Source: Oscillatoria princeps RMCB-10
GTDB taxonomy: Bacteria; Cyanobacteriota; Cyanobacteriia; Cyanobacteriales; Oscillatoriaceae
DNA: 64,000 bases
NCBI GenBank assembly: GCA_019359235.1
Contig: JAHHHT010000031.1
Location: 1-64,000, forward strand
Direction: 5' to 3'
Shown: piece by piece, positions 28,902 through 38,672 of the stretch
How positions within the stretch are numbered: the stretch's first letter is position 1
How the letters are laid out: every line of letters begins with the position of its first letter
Position numbers and translations under genes: made by a program
The notes under the pieces: generated by a model
Seen by the model: only the letters and a program-made list of their open reading frames with translations
Database searches by the model: none
What the model was told of the DNA's origin: nothing

Positions 28902-29558
28902 ATGCCCAAGCAACCACAGGCTGTCCTTGATGCCGTTTTTGCGTTTTCACCCAACCGGGACACCTTGGGAGCAACAGCCTATTTCATTGTAGAAAACCAA
29001 GGCAATATCCTCATCGACTGTCCGGCTGTCGATGAGGTCAATCTAGAATTTTTGCAGCAGTGCGGGGGCGTCCGGTGGCTGTTTATCACCCACCGGGGCG
29101 CTATTGGCAAAGCGGAAGAGATAAGACAAGCCTTTGGCTGCTCCATTGCCATTCAGGAGCAAGAAGCTTATCTTTTGCCCGGATTAGAGGTGACAGCTTT
29201 TCGGGAAGAATTTGCCCTCACGCCCGAAGTCACAGCGATTTGGACACCGGGCCACTCTCCCGGCTCTTCCTGCCTGCATTACACCGGCCACGGCGGTGTC
29301 CTGTTCGCGGGGCGTCATTTGCTGCCCAACCAGCAGGGCGAGCCGGTGCCCCTGCGCACGTCCAAAACCTTCCACTGGCCCCGACAGCTGCGCAGCGTGC
29401 AGTCCCTGATCGACCGCTTCACACCGGCCACCCTAGCCTACATCTGTCCCGGTGCCAATACCGGCTACCTGCGGGGCAAGCGGGCCATAGACCAAGCTTA
29501 CGAGCGACTCGCCCGCCTGGATTTAGCCGCCTGCCGGCAGTTGCAGCCCTTACTGTGA
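28902..29558 (+). CDS. MBL-fold protein with degenerate metal-binding site
   Basis: 218 residues. The fold is recognisable from NILIDCPAVDEVN, WLFITHRGAIGKAEEI, IWTPGHSPGSSCL and GGVLFAGRHLLP. The canonical HxHxDH is reduced to THRGAIGKA and the usual Asp after LF(T)GD is replaced by Arg-His, so most zinc/iron ligands are missing; His in TPGHSPGS remains. It is therefore probably not a standard hydrolase. The C-terminal part (RSVQSLIDRFTPATLAYICPG) is conserved-looking. Whether it works with the adjacent membrane protease is unknown. Confidence 0.7.
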   Translation: MPKQPQAVLDAVFAFSPNRDTLGATAYFIVENQGNILIDCPAVDEVNLEFLQQCGGVRWLFITHRGAIGKAEEIRQAFGCSIAIQEQEAYLLPGLEVTAFREEFALTPEVTAIWTPGHSPGSSCLHYTGHGGVLFAGRHLLPNQQGEPVPLRTSKTFHWPRQLRSVQSLIDRFTPATLAYICPGANTGYLRGKRAIDQAYERLARLDLAACRQLQPLL

Positions 29559-29660
29559 AGGGATATGGGGGCAGGGATTAGGGGATTTGGGGATTGAGAA
29601 TTGCCAAATCCCCTAATCCCCCAATCCCGGCGATGCTCCTACGGAGCCGCTACGCTAACG

Positions 29661-31052
29661 TCAAGCGCGGGCTACGCCATCTTCGCGGGCGGCTTTTTGC
29701 ACCGCAGCGGAGACGACAGAGGCCACCCGCTCGTCAAACACAGAGGGGATAATGTGTTCTTTGTCGAGATCGGTGGCGCTCACCAGGGAGGCGATGGCGT
29801 AGGCAGCTTCCAAACACATCTTGGTGGTGATCGACCGGGCGCGGCAGTCGAGGGCTCCGCGAAATACGCCGGGGAAAGCCAGAACGTTGTTGATCTGGTT
29901 CGGGTAATCGCTGCGACCGGTGGCCATAATAGCTACATCGTTAACTATCAATTCCGGCTGAATTTCTGGCACGGGATTGGCCATTGCGAACACGATCGGG
30001 TCTTTGGCCATAGAGCGCACCATTTCCGGCTTTACCGCCCCGGCAACGCTGAGGCCAATAAACACATCAGCGCCCTTCATGGCGTCCGCTAGGGAACCGG
30101 ACTGCTCAACGGCAAATTCTTTCTTTTGCGGCGTCAGGTCAGTGCGGCTGGTGGAGATAATGCTCTTGGAGTCGCACATCCAGATATTTTTAGCACCGGC
30201 TGTGCGCAGCAGGCGGGCGACGGCTATGCCAGAGGCACCGGCACCGTTAAAGACGATGCGAACGTCTGAGATGGATTTCTTGACGACCTTGAGGGCGTTA
30301 ATCAGCGCTGCCAAGCTGACAATAGCGGTGCCGTGCTGGTCATCGTGAAACACGGGGATGTCTATTTCTTTGCGCAGGCGCTCTTCAATTTCAAAACAGC
30401 GGGGCGCGGAAATGTCTTCGAGATTTATTCCTCCGAATACGGGTGTCAGGTATTTCACCGTTTGCACAATGGCGTCCGTGTCTTTGGTTGCCAGACAGAT
30501 GGGGAAAGCGTCAACGCCGCCAAATGTTTTGAACAGCATCGCTTTGCCTTCCATGACTGGCATCGCTGCCTCAGGGCCCAGGTCACCCAGACCCAAAACG
30601 GCTGTGCCATCGCTGACAATCGCTACGATGTTGCTCTTGATGGTATATTTGTATGCCAGCTCCAGGTCTTCCGCTATCGCACTCGATACCCGTCCCACAC
30701 CTGGGGTGTACGCCATCGCCAGATCGTCTTGGGCTTTCAGCGGTATTCGGTTCTCGACGGTGATTTTACCGCCCCGGTGCAGGTTGAAGGTGCGGTCATA
30801 GACGCTCAGCACTTGCACGTCTGGCACTTCTTTTATCGCATTCACAATCTGCTCGTCATGTTCCGTGCTAGTAGCATCGATGGTGATATCTCGAACCGTT
30901 ATGTGAGGCGTCTGCTGGATTAAGTTAATCTCACCCAAGTTGCCGCCAACAGACCCGATCGCCTGCATCACTTTGGCTAGCATCCCGGCTTGATTGGGCA
31001 TCTGCACGCGAACTGCTAAGCTATAGCCCGGGGTTGGTGTCAGCTGTACCAT
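29661..31052 (-). CDS. NAD(P)-dependent malic enzyme with N-terminal ACT domain
   Basis: 463 residues. An ACT-like domain (about 10-85: LAVRVQMPNQAGMLAKVMQA) precedes the malic-enzyme core with AMAYTPGVGRVSSAI, DGTAVLGLGDLGPEAAMPVM, FHDDQHGTAIVSLAA and the Rossmann motif FNGAGASGIAVARLL. The enzyme decarboxylates malate to pyruvate; the ACT domain suggests allosteric control by an unidentified small molecule. The C-terminus (FDERVASVVSAAVQKAA) matches bacterial MaeB-like proteins without the phosphotransacetylase extension. It is a single transcription unit. Confidence 0.92.
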   Translation of the reverse strand: MVQLTPTPGYSLAVRVQMPNQAGMLAKVMQAIGSVGGNLGEINLIQQTPHITVRDITIDATSTEHDEQIVNAIKEVPDVQVLSVYDRTFNLHRGGKITVENRIPLKAQDDLAMAYTPGVGRVSSAIAEDLELAYKYTIKSNIVAIVSDGTAVLGLGDLGPEAAMPVMEGKAMLFKTFGGVDAFPICLATKDTDAIVQTVKYLTPVFGGINLEDISAPRCFEIEERLRKEIDIPVFHDDQHGTAIVSLAALINALKVVKKSISDVRIVFNGAGASGIAVARLLRTAGAKNIWMCDSKSIISTSRTDLTPQKKEFAVEQSGSLADAMKGADVFIGLSVAGAVKPEMVRSMAKDPIVFAMANPVPEIQPELIVNDVAIMATGRSDYPNQINNVLAFPGVFRGALDCRARSITTKMCLEAAYAIASLVSATDLDKEHIIPSVFDERVASVVSAAVQKAAREDGVARA

Positions 31053-32382
31053 TCTACTTGTCTCCTGGCAATGATTTGCAATCTCACGACTTGATTTTTG
31101 CCCAGCGACACAACGCTGTGCGTCACTGCGGCAATTGTTTCTCGCTCATTGGAGCGACTCATTTCTAACTCTCGCTCTCTCTAAAACGCGCACGCTCTCC
31201 CTCACTGCGCCCATTCTCTACGTCCAAATCGCCATTAATGCTCCCAAGCAGCGAGTGTGGCAAGAGCTGCTCCAAAAAGAGCGGTGGCGGAACTGGAACA
31301 CTTTTTTTTTCGGTGGTGGCCCCACACAGCCATTTGAGCGCCGGAAAAAAGTGCCACGCTCTCTCCTGTGTCTTCCTGGAAAGACAGAAACCGAGTTTGA
31401 GCCGGCGGTAACTTGAGTGCAGCCGGCTGTCGGCTTCAAGTGGGTTTCTGTAATTCCAGGCTTTAACAACGAGCATGTTTTTTAAGTGCTGCAAATTGGG
31501 GTGGGCTTCAACCACATACCTCCACAGGGAAAATTCCTCTGGGTGGCGAGCGTGAGCTGTTTCTGCCCTTCCTTCGCTGTGCGGCGAGGGATTGAACGGA
31601 TGGCTTGGGAATTGAAACGGTATATTCTGAGATACTGAAACTGGCTCTTCAGCGAGACGGTCGCCCCGCATCCGGCCAATATCAGCACGAGTTTTGACCT
31701 GTATTCATGTTCCTATTCCTCTGCAATCATATCAATCTCTTTGCCGCTCGGCAAGCAATTTTAGATGGTTTTTCTAAAGGAATCATTAAGATTGGTGGGT
31801 TACAGAAACTGGTTTCTTCTGTAGATGTTCGGCCTAGCCACCGCCAGAAAGGCGGGGACGGGGTGTTTCACTTTTTCTTTATAAAAAAAACCCGAGATGG
31901 GTGAGCTACAGCACAACCGAAGCCGAAAATTTGTGCTATCTTATGGCGTTCGCAGCTGGCGAGGGCGCTTCCTATTTTGAAAGTGGCTGGTGGCGAGTGG
32001 CGAGTGGCTACAGAGTTTCACTGTTTCCAGCAGCTCTGCCCCCGGGTGGATGGCCACCGCCCCCCACCGCACCGGCCCTCTGCCCCTGGACTGCTGCCGG
32101 CGTCCCCGTACCCCACCGGCTCCACCCGCTTCAGAGGATGGCCACTGGCCGGCAGCCCCACCGGCCCTCTGCCCTTGGACATATAGCCGGCGTCCCCCAC
32201 CGGAGGACAACCATTGACGCTGGGGAACACCCGGGGATGCCATGACGGACACACCAAACAAAAGGCTCTCCCGTACTTATGATGGAACCCCCCTTTTTTT
32301 GCCAGAGGTGCTAGGGCATAGGGCATAGGAAATGCCTTATGCAGCAAGCCTTTATCGGCTGCATCCGCTGATTCGGTAATTT
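31053..32382. other. Gene-poor, decaying region
   Basis: About 1.3 kb with no intact gene. It contains the SRPBCC remnant (31201-31638) and two imperfect copies of a ~60-bp CACCGGCCCTCTGCCC-containing block at about 32047-32106 and 32136-32200. Nothing else was recognised. Confidence 0.6.
31201..31638 (+). pseudogene. SRPBCC (START/polyketide-cyclase-like) domain gene remnant
   Basis: The reading frame opens with VQIAINAPKQRVWQELLQKE and RWRNWNTF, the classic start of bacterial SRPBCC proteins, then LPGKTETEFEPAVT. It meets a TGA at 31414 and continues in the same frame with VIPGFNNEHVF, a TAA (about 31486), LQIGVGFNH and finally RMAWELKRYI before a stop at 31636. At least two in-frame stops plus a scrambled stretch around 31540-31590 show that the gene is dead. 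The original product would have been a small ligand-binding protein. Confidence 0.75.
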
Positions 32383-32774
32383 TTGCAGGAAAAGCTGAGA
32401 CAGTCAGCGCCGGTGAGTGAATTCAAACGAGGGTTTGTAGCCGCAATGGTGCGCTTGGCAAAAGAAATTCCTGAATCCCCCACTCGCCAGCAGATTAAGG
32501 CTGTTGCGCCGGCTATTCCCCATCTGCTAGAAGTAGCTAAAGACAAAAACTTGCTCTACTTAGCGAGTCATGAAGATTTAATCGCGCCTTTCCAAGGCTA
32601 GTGCTGGAACTGAGAAAAATATGGCTGGGAGAAGACCACCACCTAGTGGCTAAACCCATTAACAATCTGGCCTTTGTCTGCTCCTGTCATGGTCGCTACA
32701 GAAAAGCTAAAGCCCTCTTAGTAGAAGCTCTCTTACTAGAACTTTATAAATTCGCCAGCGGGAGAGAATCCTGA
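32383..32774 (+). pseudogene. Kinesin-light-chain-like TPR protein remnant
   Basis: Two pieces in different frames. 32383-32601 encodes RLAKEIPESPTRQQIKAVAPAIPHLLEVA..., resembling the segment that precedes TPR repeats in large cyanobacterial TPR proteins. 32598-32774 encodes LELRKIWLGEDHHLVAKPIN, NLAFVCSCHGRYRKA and ALLVEALLLE, a kinesin-light-chain TPR unit. A deletion and frameshift at about 32598 join them. Only a small part of the original gene survives. Confidence 0.65.
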
Positions 32775-32789
32775 CACTTTTGAGGGGTT

Positions 32790-33325
32790 TTAAGCCAACA
32801 ACTCATCGACCGACACACTAAATACCCTCAGCAACAATTGCGTGCTAACAGCATCCCCAGCATCAAAAGCCAGCCTCTGATTATTAGTAATTATTAAAAC
32901 CCTGCGAGCTTCAGGAAACACCAGCCACACCTCCTCACAGCCCGACTCCAAATACTGATCAGCTTTAGCAAACAAATCCTCAGCCGAATCGTTGGGAGAA
33001 GCAATCTCAGCAATCAGCGGCGGACTCTGAGGCAAAGCCGGCGCATCCCCAAACTGCTGTAACAGTTCCGCTGTCAGGTAGGAGACATCAGGGCGACGCC
33101 CCTGATTTTTAGTTCGACAAGGGAGTTCTACATAAACCTCTCCTCCTTGTCGAGATTCTTTTGTGTATTTTACCCAATAATAGTTCAACCTCGCGTGAAT
33201 CCGACTGTGCTTTACCGTTATCCCGTTTTTTCCACAAGTCGCCCATCCACCCATTCCATCTGTTCCGGGGGATTCGCCATAAAGTCTTCTAGAGAAAAGC
33301 CTTCAGTTACACTAGCCGTCAGCAC
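32790..33325 (-). pseudogene. Uma2-family (DUF820) endonuclease-like gene with frameshift
   Basis: Minus strand. A first frame from a GTG near 33325 reads TASVTEGFSLEDFMANPPEQ, MEWVDGRLVEKTG and then stops. The family continuation ITVKHSRIHARLNYYWVKY is found one frame over, from about 33221, and runs to 32790 with the PD-(D/E)xK-like residues RPDVSYL and LIAEIASPND. A single missing base in the GGG run at about 33222-33224 explains the break. Taken alone, the second frame would give a 154-residue protein with a spurious N-terminus. Sequencing error is possible. Confidence 0.75.
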
Positions 33326-34091
33326 AGCCCTCCACTCCCTCTTCACTGACTAATATTATTACAGCTAGCAGCTCGCATCCCCCTCTTTCTTGGCGTTCTT
33401 GGCGTCTATGGCGGTTCAAAATATTCTTTATATTCCCCACCGGCCCCACCGGCACCGCAAAGGCATAATATTATACACCTATTTGCAGATAGTGACAACA
33501 AGTCAGCACCGTCACGGTCGAAGCCCCATGCGTCCACCCCCAAACACAATCGCAGTCGGAGATGGGACAAACACATCCCGCACAAACGCCGCCGCTGCTC
33601 GCGCACCCCACACCAGACGCGCGACGCCGCCGCTGCTCGCGCCAATCCCGATTGCCGGCGGCGGGGGTTTCTGGTGTGCCAATTGCCTCAATTCAGGGTA
33701 TTCTCTATCAGAGACAATCCTAGAGATAATAGATGTCGGTGAGGTCGCGCGCGAGATTATTTGCCAAGGGACAATGCCCCCTCCGCACCGCTACCTCAAC
33801 CCAATTGGGTTTACATCCTTGAGCATAGCAGCCACCCCCCACAGTCACCACCGGCGTCACCACCGTGCGAGAAGTGCAGCGCGTCTCGCACCGCAGCGCC
33901 TTCCGCCCCAAATCCAATCCCTGTGTCGGGCGGGCATACATTCAGCCGGTGGGAGCCAATTGCAGGTCAGCTGTCCGCTGTTCCCTGTCAGTTGGAATTA
34001 CTCAGAAAATTTGACACCAATTAGCATCAAATTCTGCCATTCCCCATTCCCCATTTCCCACTGACAGACATCACCAACAAGAGGCGACCCT
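33326..34091. other. Gene-poor region with short repeats
   Basis: 766 bp without a credible gene. A 224-codon open frame at 33390-34064 is rich in Pro, His and Arg and shows no family features. A CGCCGCCGCTGCTCGCGC block occurs twice (about 33583 and 33625), and a TTGGCGTTCTTGGCGTCT remnant of a common cyanobacterial repeat lies at about 33390. Confidence 0.5.
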
Positions 34092-34805
34092 ATGGACGTT
34101 AATGAACTTCTCAGACGATATATAGCGGGGGAAAGGAACTTCAGCGGCGCAAACCTGACCGGCGCAGACCTTCGAGTTACCAACCTCAGCGGCGTCAACC
34201 TGAACGGGGCAAAACTGAATCAAGCCTTCTTGATTGGCACCAATTTAACAGGAGCCAGCCTATTTGGAGCCGAGTTAGCCGGCACCAACTTGGCAAGCGC
34301 CTGCCTGATTGGGGCAAAACTCACCAAAGCAAAACTGAGGGAAACCAACCTGAACGGTGCAGATCTCACCGGCGCAGACCTCGCTGAACTATCCCTTTCA
34401 GGAATGCAGATAATGGGCACGCGACTGTTCAGCACCAACCTAGCCGGGGCGAACCTGAAACTGACAGACTTCACAGGGTCGGACCTGCACAAAGCCAACC
34501 TGGAGGGTGCCGACTTAACGGGGGCTAACCTGACCGGCACAAACCTGTCCTACAGCAAACTGGCGAAAGCTTCCTTGCTCAGAGCCAACCTGACCGGCTC
34601 CAACCTAACCGCAGCAGACCTGAGTGAGGCCAACCTCACCCGCTCCAACCTGTCGCGAACGCACCTGACCGGCACAAAACTGGTCAGGGCAATCCTGTGG
34701 GATGCTGATCTCACGGATGCGATCATGGACCACACCAACCTAACCGCTGCCTCTCTCAACGGAGCGACCATGCCCGATGGCACAATCCACCCGGGAAGCA
34801 CCTGA
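34092..34805 (+). CDS. Pentapeptide-repeat protein
   Basis: 237 residues made almost entirely of A(D/N)LxX pentapeptides (for example GANLTGADL, TGANLTGTNLS) from about residue 18 to 225. These fold as a right-handed quadrilateral beta-helix. A short N-terminal cap (MDVNELLRRYIAGERN) has the usual form seen in cyanobacteria. No signal peptide, so cytoplasmic. Biochemical role unknown; cyanobacteria carry many paralogues. It appears to be monocistronic; the histidine kinase gene follows after 233 bp containing a GTAGGGGCGG repeat pair. Confidence 0.9.
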   Translation: MDVNELLRRYIAGERNFSGANLTGADLRVTNLSGVNLNGAKLNQAFLIGTNLTGASLFGAELAGTNLASACLIGAKLTKAKLRETNLNGADLTGADLAELSLSGMQIMGTRLFSTNLAGANLKLTDFTGSDLHKANLEGADLTGANLTGTNLSYSKLAKASLLRANLTGSNLTAADLSEANLTRSNLSRTHLTGTKLVRAILWDADLTDAIMDHTNLTAASLNGATMPDGTIHPGST

Positions 34806-34888
34806 ACCCAGCAGCGTTGGCGGCGTGTTGAGTTAAAACAGAGTGGTGACAGTGCGCTTCGCCAACAGAATCGGGCGTCACAGACCAT

Positions 34889-34976
34889 ATCTGTAGGGGC
34901 GGGGCAAATCCGAAATAGCTGTCACCCAACGAGAGGGTGGGATAAACCCGCCCCCTCTGGTAGGGGCGGAGGCGAC
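34889..34976. repeat. GTAGGGGCGGG-type dispersed repeat
   Basis: Begins TGTAGGGGCGGGGCAAATCC and ends with GATAAACCCGCCCCCTCTGG. The reverse complement of a related element lies at about 43880-43950, with shorter relatives at 10863, 49199-49262 and 49888. Opposed G-rich and C-rich ends could form a hairpin. Confidence 0.7.
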
Positions 34977-35038
34977 AGAAGCTTTCTAAAATTTCAAAAA
35001 ATCTTCTAACCTTAAATTCTATTGAAACTCCAAACTTT

Positions 35039-37174
35039 ATGACCTTCATCCAGACCCGCTCCTGGCAGTATTTCATCAAAGCAGGCACACTCGCTGTCGC
35101 CTGCTACTGGGCGGCCAAACTGGCAACCTTTATTCCGGGGCTGGATGTGAAGGCGTCGCCGGTGGGGCCAGCTGCCGGCCTTGCCCTCGCCGCACTTTTT
35201 TTGGGGGGCGAGCGCCTGTGGCCTGGGGTTGGGGTTGGGGCCTTTTTCTTTGCCCTCTCGGAGGGGGTGTCTGGAGACGTGGCCGTGGCCACCGGCACCG
35301 GCAGCACCTTGCAAGCCGTCATCGGGCTGAGGCTGCTCAAGCGCATCCGGTTCCATCCCGCCCTGGAGCGCCCGCGAGATGTGATCCAGCTGTTTGTCGC
35401 AGCGATGGTATCGGCGGCTGTCAGCGCCACCCTGGGAGCCTTCAGTCTCTGTGTGGCGGATCTCGCCGATTGGAGCGATTTTGAGATGGTTTGGTGGAGC
35501 CGGTGGGTGGGAGACGTGATGGGGGTGCTGCTGGTGACGCCGGCGCTGCTGACTTGGCGTGAGTGGACGCACAGCAAGACAAAGCCCGATCGATTCCTGG
35601 AGATCGGTCTGTGGGTGAGCCTGCTAATTGGCATTGGCTGGATCGTCTTCTGCTCCAGAACCCGCGTCTATATCGCCAAATATCCAATGGAGTACCTGCC
35701 CTTTCCTTTTGTGATTTGGGGAGCCCTGCGATTTCGGCTAAAAGGCGGCATCCTAGCCAACCTAATCATTTCTAGCCTTGCCATCTGGGGCGTAGCGCGG
35801 CAGAGTGGCCCCTTTCTCAAGCATGCGAGTACGCCCAGCCAAGCCCTCCTGTCCCTGCAAGCCTTTATGGCCGTGGTCGCACTCACCTCTTTGGTCTTGG
35901 CGGCGGTGACAATCGGGCGGCAGAAGGCAGAAGTATCGCTGCGGGAGAGTAAAGCCAGTCTCGCCAACGCCCAGCGCATCGCTCAGTTGGGAAATTGGGA
36001 CTTAGACCTGGCCGATCGCCGCTTGTCGTGGTCGGATGAAATTTATCCGATTCTCGGTTTGGCCCGTCCCGCCTTCCCGCCCAGCCACGAAGCGTTCTTG
36101 AGAGCGGTTCATCCTGACGACCGGCAGCGGGTGTGGGCGTCGATTCAAGCAGCAGTCAGCCAAAAAAAACCCTACAGCATTGATTACCGCATTGTTCCAC
36201 CAGACGGCACAGAACGCATCGTCCACGAACAAGTGGAAATCATTCTCAATCCAGCGGGAGAGGCCACTCGCCTCACCGGCACAGTTCAGGACGTCACCGA
36301 ACGCGCCAAAGCCGAAGAATTCCGCCTCGCCAAAGAAGCCGCCGAAGAAGCCAACCGAGCCAAAAGCGCCTTTCTGGCCAACATGAGCCACGAGCTGCGC
36401 ACCCCGCTCAACGCCATTATCGGCTACAGTGAAATGCTGCAAGAAGAAGCAGAAGACCTCGGCGAGCAAGAGTTCACTGACGACCTCAAGAGAATCAACT
36501 CTGCCGGCAAACAGCTGCTGGCGCTGATCAGCGACATTCTCGACCTCTCTAAAATCGAAGCGGGACGAATGGACTTGCATCTGGAAACCTTCCCGATCCC
36601 CACCCTGATCGAGGAAGTTGTTTCCACTATCGGGCCCCTCGTGGAAAAAAACGCCAATACCCTGGAGGTTTACTGCGCTGAGGATATCGGCTGCATGCAA
36701 GCCGACCCGACCAAGGTGCGCCAAGCCCTGCTCAACATCCTCAGCAATGCCGCCAAATTCACCGAGGGGGGCACGATTCGTCTCGCCGTCAGCGCCCAAG
36801 CGGCAGACAGTCTTGCAGAGCGCCGAATCCCGTCTTATCAGGGAGACGGCGGGTTCCTCCCAGACAAACCCCTCTCACCGGCTCACCCCATCACCCCCAT
36901 AAATTCCCCCTCATCTTGGATCGTCTTCCGCGTCACCGACACCGGCATTGGCATGACTCCGGAGCAAGTCGCCAAGGTGTTCCAGCCGTTCACGCAAGCC
37001 GACTCCTCGACCACCAAGCGGTACGGCGGTACGGGACTCGGGCTGACCATCACCCAGAAATTCTGCCAGATGATGGGTGGGGAAATCGCGGTTGACAGCC
37101 AATTGGGCAAGGGTTCCACCTTCACCATCCGCTTGCCAGCTACAGTCAGCGCCCCCCAACACAAACTCCCGTAA
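35039..37174 (+). CDS. MASE1-PAS sensor histidine kinase
   Basis: 711 residues. The N-terminal ~290 residues form a MASE1-type membrane sensor with about eight hydrophobic spans ([40 protein letters not shown]). A PAS domain follows (about 305-425: [37 protein letters not shown]), then HisKA with [19 protein letters not shown] (His451) and HATPase_c ([24 protein letters not shown]). No receiver is attached, so a separate response regulator is needed; none is encoded nearby. The signal is unknown. The short Pro/Ser-rich insert inside the ATPase domain (about 610-630) is unusual. Confidence 0.92.
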   Translation: MTFIQTRSWQYFIKAGTLAVACYWAAKLATFIPGLDVKASPVGPAAGLALAALFLGGERLWPGVGVGAFFFALSEGVSGDVAVATGTGSTLQAVIGLRLLKRIRFHPALERPRDVIQLFVAAMVSAAVSATLGAFSLCVADLADWSDFEMVWWSRWVGDVMGVLLVTPALLTWREWTHSKTKPDRFLEIGLWVSLLIGIGWIVFCSRTRVYIAKYPMEYLPFPFVIWGALRFRLKGGILANLIISSLAIWGVARQSGPFLKHASTPSQALLSLQAFMAVVALTSLVLAAVTIGRQKAEVSLRESKASLANAQRIAQLGNWDLDLADRRLSWSDEIYPILGLARPAFPPSHEAFLRAVHPDDRQRVWASIQAAVSQKKPYSIDYRIVPPDGTERIVHEQVEIILNPAGEATRLTGTVQDVTERAKAEEFRLAKEAAEEANRAKSAFLANMSHELRTPLNAIIGYSEMLQEEAEDLGEQEFTDDLKRINSAGKQLLALISDILDLSKIEAGRMDLHLETFPIPTLIEEVVSTIGPLVEKNANTLEVYCAEDIGCMQADPTKVRQALLNILSNAAKFTEGGTIRLAVSAQAADSLAERRIPSYQGDGGFLPDKPLSPAHPITPINSPSSWIVFRVTDTGIGMTPEQVAKVFQPFTQADSSTTKRYGGTGLGLTITQKFCQMMGGEIAVDSQLGKGSTFTIRLPATVSAPQHKLP

Positions 37175-37295
37175 AATCCGATTGATTAATCTTTATCTAG
37201 CTGCTGTGCCATCGTTCCGGGGATCAGCCTGGGAAATCAGCTCAGGAATATCTGCCTCCCTTTCAAACACAAGCCAATTAAAAGTTAACAGTTTA

Positions 37296-38159
37296 TCAGG
37301 AGGCATCTCCATCCGATTCCGGGAAAAATTGCAAACGATAGCGATAAAGCGCTACAGGACGCCCGCCGGCAGCAAAATAATCAGGATCTTGCGGCGATAA
37401 ATAGATAGCGGTCACTTGATCGGCTTCAATCGCAGGCAATGGTTGCTGCTGTTTCTGGTACGCCGTCGCCGTCTCCACTTCATTGAAGTAAACTCGACTC
37501 CCCGCCCGAAACTGCTGCACAAACACCTCCGCAGCCACAAACCGGTCGGGTGCCGGCTTCTCACTCAAGCGACCGGTGACAGTCGAGACAAGCTGGCTCG
37601 ACTGCAGCAAAGTAACCTGCCGGTTGGGGGAATCCGGATCGACTTTCACCGACTTGACCGCCCCCTCCCCCAGATAAGCCCGGGCAATGCTCAACCCATT
37701 AAACGCCCGATCTGCCACCACCGGCACCCCTTCCGCCCGCAATCTCCTGTTTGCCGGCACCACCGGCACCGGCACTGGCCATCCCAAAGTCGTACCCCTC
37801 CCGCTTCTGGCAGGTGCCGGCCCAAACCGGACGGGGAAACTCACCGGCACATCTATATAGCGGCGATTGCTTTCAAACCCGGGGCTGACAATTGCCGGTG
37901 CCAGGGGTGCCACCATATCCACCAGCGTGCTCGTCACCTTCCAACTGCCCGCCATCCAATCTGGATAGGCCAAATCCCCATAAGCCGGCATCACCGGCGG
38001 CTTGCTCTCCCAGTTGGGAAATCTGGCCATCCGGTCGAGCAAAGGGCCCGCCTGAGTGCCGGCAGCCCCCCACAGCAGCACCGCCACCACCAAACACAAA
38101 CCCCAAATCCATCTCAGTCCCCAGCGCACCTGCCGGCACTCTCCGCCACTCGCCCTCAT
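37296..38159 (-). CDS. Exported cyanobacterial protein, DUF6816-like
   Basis: 287 residues. A signal-like N-terminus (WIWGLCLVVAVLLWGAAGTQA) suggests export to the thylakoid lumen or periplasm. The mature part begins GPLLDRMARFPNWESKPPVM and contains YPDWMAGSWKVTSTLVDM, a lipocalin-like opening (G-x-W), and ends in alternating beta strands. This pattern agrees with a family conserved in cyanobacteria and plastids that I recall as DUF6816; that name is from memory. Function unknown. A linker of alternating Pro/Val residues (about 123-140) appears specific to this protein. Confidence 0.6.
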   Translation of the reverse strand: MRASGGECRQVRWGLRWIWGLCLVVAVLLWGAAGTQAGPLLDRMARFPNWESKPPVMPAYGDLAYPDWMAGSWKVTSTLVDMVAPLAPAIVSPGFESNRRYIDVPVSFPVRFGPAPARSGRGTTLGWPVPVPVVPANRRLRAEGVPVVADRAFNGLSIARAYLGEGAVKSVKVDPDSPNRQVTLLQSSQLVSTVTGRLSEKPAPDRFVAAEVFVQQFRAGSRVYFNEVETATAYQKQQQPLPAIEADQVTAIYLSPQDPDYFAAGGRPVALYRYRLQFFPESDGDAS

Positions 38160-38225
38160 CTATTAGCACACAATTTTTATTTTGTCAAGGATTTAGGGGG
38201 GGAAATTCCATCCCAATTTCAAACA

Positions 38226-38630
38226 TCATCCTTCCAAAGGTGCCGGTGCCCAAACTTCGCCATACTGTTCCCGCAGCTGGTGCCAAGCTTCCACCTGTCC
38301 CGGTTCGTATTCTCCCGGTTTGCCCCACTGCAGGAAGGCGCTGAGGGCCGGTTCGTCGCTCTCGTCTTGAAAGCGAATCGCGTAGGTGGTAAAATTGCCC
38401 CGTTTTGCTTCGCCCGTCTCGAACTTCACCCGTTTAATTTTGTCCATATTCAGGTGAAACTCGAAGCCTTCCGCATGCATATTGGCGTACTTGCCTTTGG
38501 GCAAATCGGCGTAGAACAGCTTCTGAATCTTTCCTTTGACCTCCAGCACAGCGGCGCTGCTGGTCACAATCAGACGCAGCGTGCCCAAAGTTTCGCAAGC
38601 TTCTAGAAATTTCTTGAGAGTAGCAGTCAT
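38226..38630 (-). CDS. Small conserved cyanobacterial protein, possibly ChuX/HutX-like
   Basis: 134 residues, soluble, no signal peptide. MTATLKKFLEACETLGTLRL opens a domain continuing HAEGFEFHLNMDKIKRVKFE, FTTYAIRFQDESDEPALSAF and LQWGKPGEYEPGQVEAWHQL. The FHLNMDKI pattern and overall length suggest the ChuX/HutX heme-utilisation fold, but this is recalled similarity only and the heme ligand cannot be confirmed. phoH lies upstream on the same strand, 42 bp away, so they may be co-transcribed. Confidence 0.55.
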   Translation of the reverse strand: MTATLKKFLEACETLGTLRLIVTSSAAVLEVKGKIQKLFYADLPKGKYANMHAEGFEFHLNMDKIKRVKFETGEAKRGNFTTYAIRFQDESDEPALSAFLQWGKPGEYEPGQVEAWHQLREQYGEVWAPAPLEG

Positions 38631-38672
38631 AAGTAATGGTGAGTTGTTTCTTTTATAGCAATTGCTACCGGC

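Noticed and set aside
33390-34064. 224-codon plus-strand open frame
   Set aside because: Rich in Pro, His and Arg, contains a duplicated GC-rich block and has no family features; the long frame is explained by the lack of AT-rich stops.
37416-38606. 396-codon plus-strand open frame
   Set aside because: It is antisense to two genes with clear protein character (the DUF6816-like protein and the small ChuX-like protein); its own translation is His/Pro/Arg-rich.
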